Below, one piece after another: positions 61,338 to 64,000 of a DNA stretch of 64,000 nucleotides (the first letter of the stretch is position 1; every line of letters begins with the position of its first letter). Origin of the DNA: Syngnathus acus (Eukaryota; Chordata; Actinopteri; Syngnathiformes; Syngnathidae). The position numbers were made by a program, and so were the translations under genes. The notes under the pieces were generated by a model, which saw only the letters and a program-made list of their open reading frames with translations, searched no databases and was not told where the DNA came from. The stretch covers positions 310,001 through 374,000 of the forward strand of contig NC_051100.1 of assembly GCF_901709675.1 (NCBI RefSeq). Reading direction: 5' to 3'.

Positions 61338-63525
61338 TTTCCACTTCCAATTTCTTTTGTCCACTTGAGAAGCAATCAACTCAACAGGAACCAGTTGAGA
61401 ATATCTTGCTGGCTTGCCAACCTGCTGCCTCAAATCAATGTTCTAATTGAGACCTGAGGTGAGCAACTATAGGAAACTTGCAAAGAAATCCATGTTGGGG
61501 CTTCCTATGGGTCAGAGATGCTCCTGACGTCGCCTAGAGATGGAGCGGTTGTCATCTCACTTCCACTCTGAAGCTTGTGAGCGAGCGAGAGAGAGAGAGG
61601 CCGGCCGGCCGGCTGTGTGTGTGCCGCAGCGCAGGTCTTCCGGCAGTGCAGTGCAGTGCCGTGCAGTGCCGTGCAGCGTTGTACAGTGCAGGGCAATGCA
61701 GGGCAGTGCGCCTTAGTGTAACCTGAGCCAGCGTCTCTCTCTCTCTCTCTCTCTCTGCCTCAGATGCTGCACGCTCCTCCTCCCTGGCCGTGCAGGGCTT
61801 TAGGTTAAAAGCCGGGGCGGGATTCCGTCGTGCCCCCTTTCATGTGCCGGGTATTTTTAGGGGACGCAAAGCAGCAACTGCTGGGTCTGCTGACCGGACT
61901 GCTGTCATCCAACCAACTCAAAATGCAAATGGGTCCCACTTCTTTAGAAGAGTGGTGCCGTGATGGTTCGTTCGGCCAAGTAGATTTTCATCGGTTTTCG
62001 TGGTGCCCGATGAACATGTCTCCAGCAGGTATGCATTTACACACGTTGTAAATGTCAAAGCGACTGCCACAGTCTTTTGCTTTGTATGCCCATTAAGCTT
62101 TTTCAGTCCCTAGAGAAAAAAGCTTTCCTGCTATGATGGCAGGACACTTTCTTTTTTTTCCCCATCAACAAAGGCCACATACATTCATTGGGAGTGCTCT
62201 TCTGGCAAAGCAGTTTAGAAATAATAATTGAGCGAGGTGGGCCTCTTATCATGTCATTGTCATCTTCTAATGTGGATCCCATCCGTACAGAAGGATGCAT
62301 AATATAAATAGCTAATAAAAATGTGGTCTTTCCACTGTAATTTTAGGTGGATCATAGGATGTCCCTTCAGTGTCAGCCACATCTTAGGATCCCATGTGTG
62401 CCTGCAAAGGCTTATGACGGAAGCTTACCGCTCCAAAATCACTTGGCATGCGTCATGTCGCCGCCATGTGCAGCTTGGCCTTATAATTACAGTGCGGCGG
62501 CGGCGGCGGCAGGCAGCTGCATTTGGGATCCTTCTAATGCTCTGAAAATGATCCTCAAAACTGAACATACATTGATTACAATAATCTCAGCTCTAATACC
62601 ATCTGTGACTTAAACAGGCTAAATTAATAGGGAAAGGACAAAAAAATGGTGAGAAAAAAAAAAAACCTTGAAAGAATGAGACAAAAGGAATGCAAAAGTG
62701 TATAAATATAGATCATGATAAGAGATGTCATTTGGAGTGCACAAACGGAACAGGACGGCAGAGAGCACAGTCCTGCTGTCCATCCAACATTTTGGCCCCC
62801 GCCTGGCCACCGCCTGCCCGCCTGGCCGCCTGGCCGCCTGCCCGCCTGCCCGCCTGCCCGCCTGCCCGCCTGCTGGCCTCACGTAACGGCTTGTCAGCAA
62901 AGAGCAAAGTCGAAATACAAATCAAAAGAGTGCCGTGGTGAGTCAGAGGAAAGGGTCGCAGCAACGGAGGCATTATGACAGTGGAACTCGGGTGGGGATG
63001 GCTAAACCTTGATGAGCTGTCCTACATCTCCTGTGACAGGACCAAGACTAGACAACACAAGTATGAGCAAGATGAAATCCAATATTTTTAGACTGACTTC
63101 CTTTCACGCCTCAGGATATTTAATGGCTGCTTTTGAAAAAGCCACTCATTGCTGCCCACGGCGGCCTCTACTTTCATATGCGCTCTGTGCAAAAACGGCA
63201 CATTTTTCTTTTTGCTGGGCCTTGGGTATTTTCTTTCACCTGACAGATTGAAAGTAGTTCTCGACTTTCGAGCAGTCGTAATGCAGATGTGGTACTTGTC
63301 CTAATCGATTCCTAAATATGACGATAAGCAGCGGACTCAAATCAATTGATTGAAGGCATCGTTACAGCGAGTTATTGCATTGCTATTGCAAAGCCGGTTG
63401 CCTCCGCTTGACCTTGGACTAATTCAAGCCGAAAATTGCTAGTATATTAGATGGGCAATGGCACAGCCGCACGCACGCAGGCAGGCACGCACGCAGGCAC
63501 GCAGGCAGGCACGCACGCAGGCACG

Positions 63526-63560
<35 letters not shown>

Positions 63561-64000
63561 CCAGCCAGCCAGCCAGGCAGCCAGGCAGCCAGGCAGCCAG
63601 CCAGGCAGCCAGGCAGCCAGCCAGCCAGGCAGCCAGGCAGTGTCGGCAAAAGCAGATGTGCCGCTGAAGGACTTGTGGAGCTCAGGGCACCTTTTACGAA
63701 AGCTTCAATAATCTTCCTGCTTTTGCTCTCTTACCACACTATCAAGCTGATGTGGCTTTTGAATATCTAAATTACAACCTCTTCTTCTCTGCTGTGTTAT
63801 TAGAGTTACTATATATTATTAAAGTCGAGCCGTCCCAAGGTGCTTTTGGTCAAAGAGGAAAGCTGCATGCGTTTCAACCTACAAGGATCCCAACGGTCAT
63901 ATGCGTGCGTCTTTCTGTGACCGGTCATTGAAGGTGTCATATTTGTCATTTTTCAAACCATGACTAAGTTTCCTACTCCCTCTACAATACAGAGTCAGGC
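61338..64000. other. col13a1 5' flank; no gene recognised
   Basis: This is the promoter side of col13a1. It holds GCAGT-type pentamers (about 61644-61705), a CT run (61735-61755), a GCC/CGG run (62495-62509), a GCCTGCCC array (about 62806-62876) and a GCAGGCAC/GGCAGCCA array (about 63475-63640). Long Pro-Ala and Gln-Ala open frames follow these repeats and show no splice-supported coding sequence. No first exon of a neighbouring gene was recognised. Confidence 0.6.
63475..63640. repeat. GCAGGCAC / CAGGCAGC low-complexity array
   Basis: About 165 bp of interleaved 4-bp units (GGCA, CGCA, GCCA) changing composition along the array. It is a compound tetranucleotide repeat. Confidence 0.93.

Noticed and set aside
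62690-62978. Pro/Ala-rich open frame resembling GPPG collagen sequence
   Set aside because: It is a translation of a GCCTGCCC array upstream of col13a1 with no periodic Gly and no splice sites.

Overview
The window is vertebrate nuclear DNA, almost certainly from a teleost fish. Genes are split by GT-AG introns, and five orthologs of vertebrate genes can be read. Intergenic distances are short, microsatellites are very abundant, and the interspersed repeats are types common in fish: a tRNA-derived SINE, a GGAT-tailed repeat and a palindromic MITE. The species cannot be fixed from the sequence. A compact percomorph-type genome fits best.

All five recognised genes lie on the minus strand, so reading order runs from right to left. 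From low to high coordinate they are: (1) the 5' four coding exons of rab1a (309-3010), whose 3' exons lie off the left edge; (2) calhm2, two coding exons (5199-6483); (3) calhm3, four coding exons (8079-9692); (4) hells/LSH, 23 coding exons (10523-17001), with a poly(A) signal at 10148-10153; (5) col13a1, about 40 coding exons (21695-61337), which fills nearly two thirds of the window. Its exons are mostly 18-87 nt Gly-X-Y units. The region beyond 61337 is the col13a1 5' flank, with low-complexity repeats and no recognisable gene.

The genes do not form one pathway. rab1a acts in ER-Golgi traffic, calhm2 and calhm3 encode large-pore ATP-release channel subunits, hells encodes a chromatin remodeller, and col13a1 encodes a type II transmembrane collagen. 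The calhm pair is a tandem-paralog cluster.

The most interesting observations are in col13a1. It has two tandem, phase-compatible versions of the penultimate exon, both ending in a Leu-Asp-Ala-Pro-Cys-Pro junction. One resembles the COL13A1 C-terminus and the other resembles COL25A1/COL23A1. There is also an 8-nt micro-exon and a last exon in which TGA is the only coding content. No calhm1 is visible in the expected calhm cluster. A 100-N assembly gap at 19186-19285 truncates an unidentified plus-strand exon-like open frame and lies next to a minus-strand transmembrane exon candidate. No CRISPR array, rRNA or functional tRNA gene was seen.
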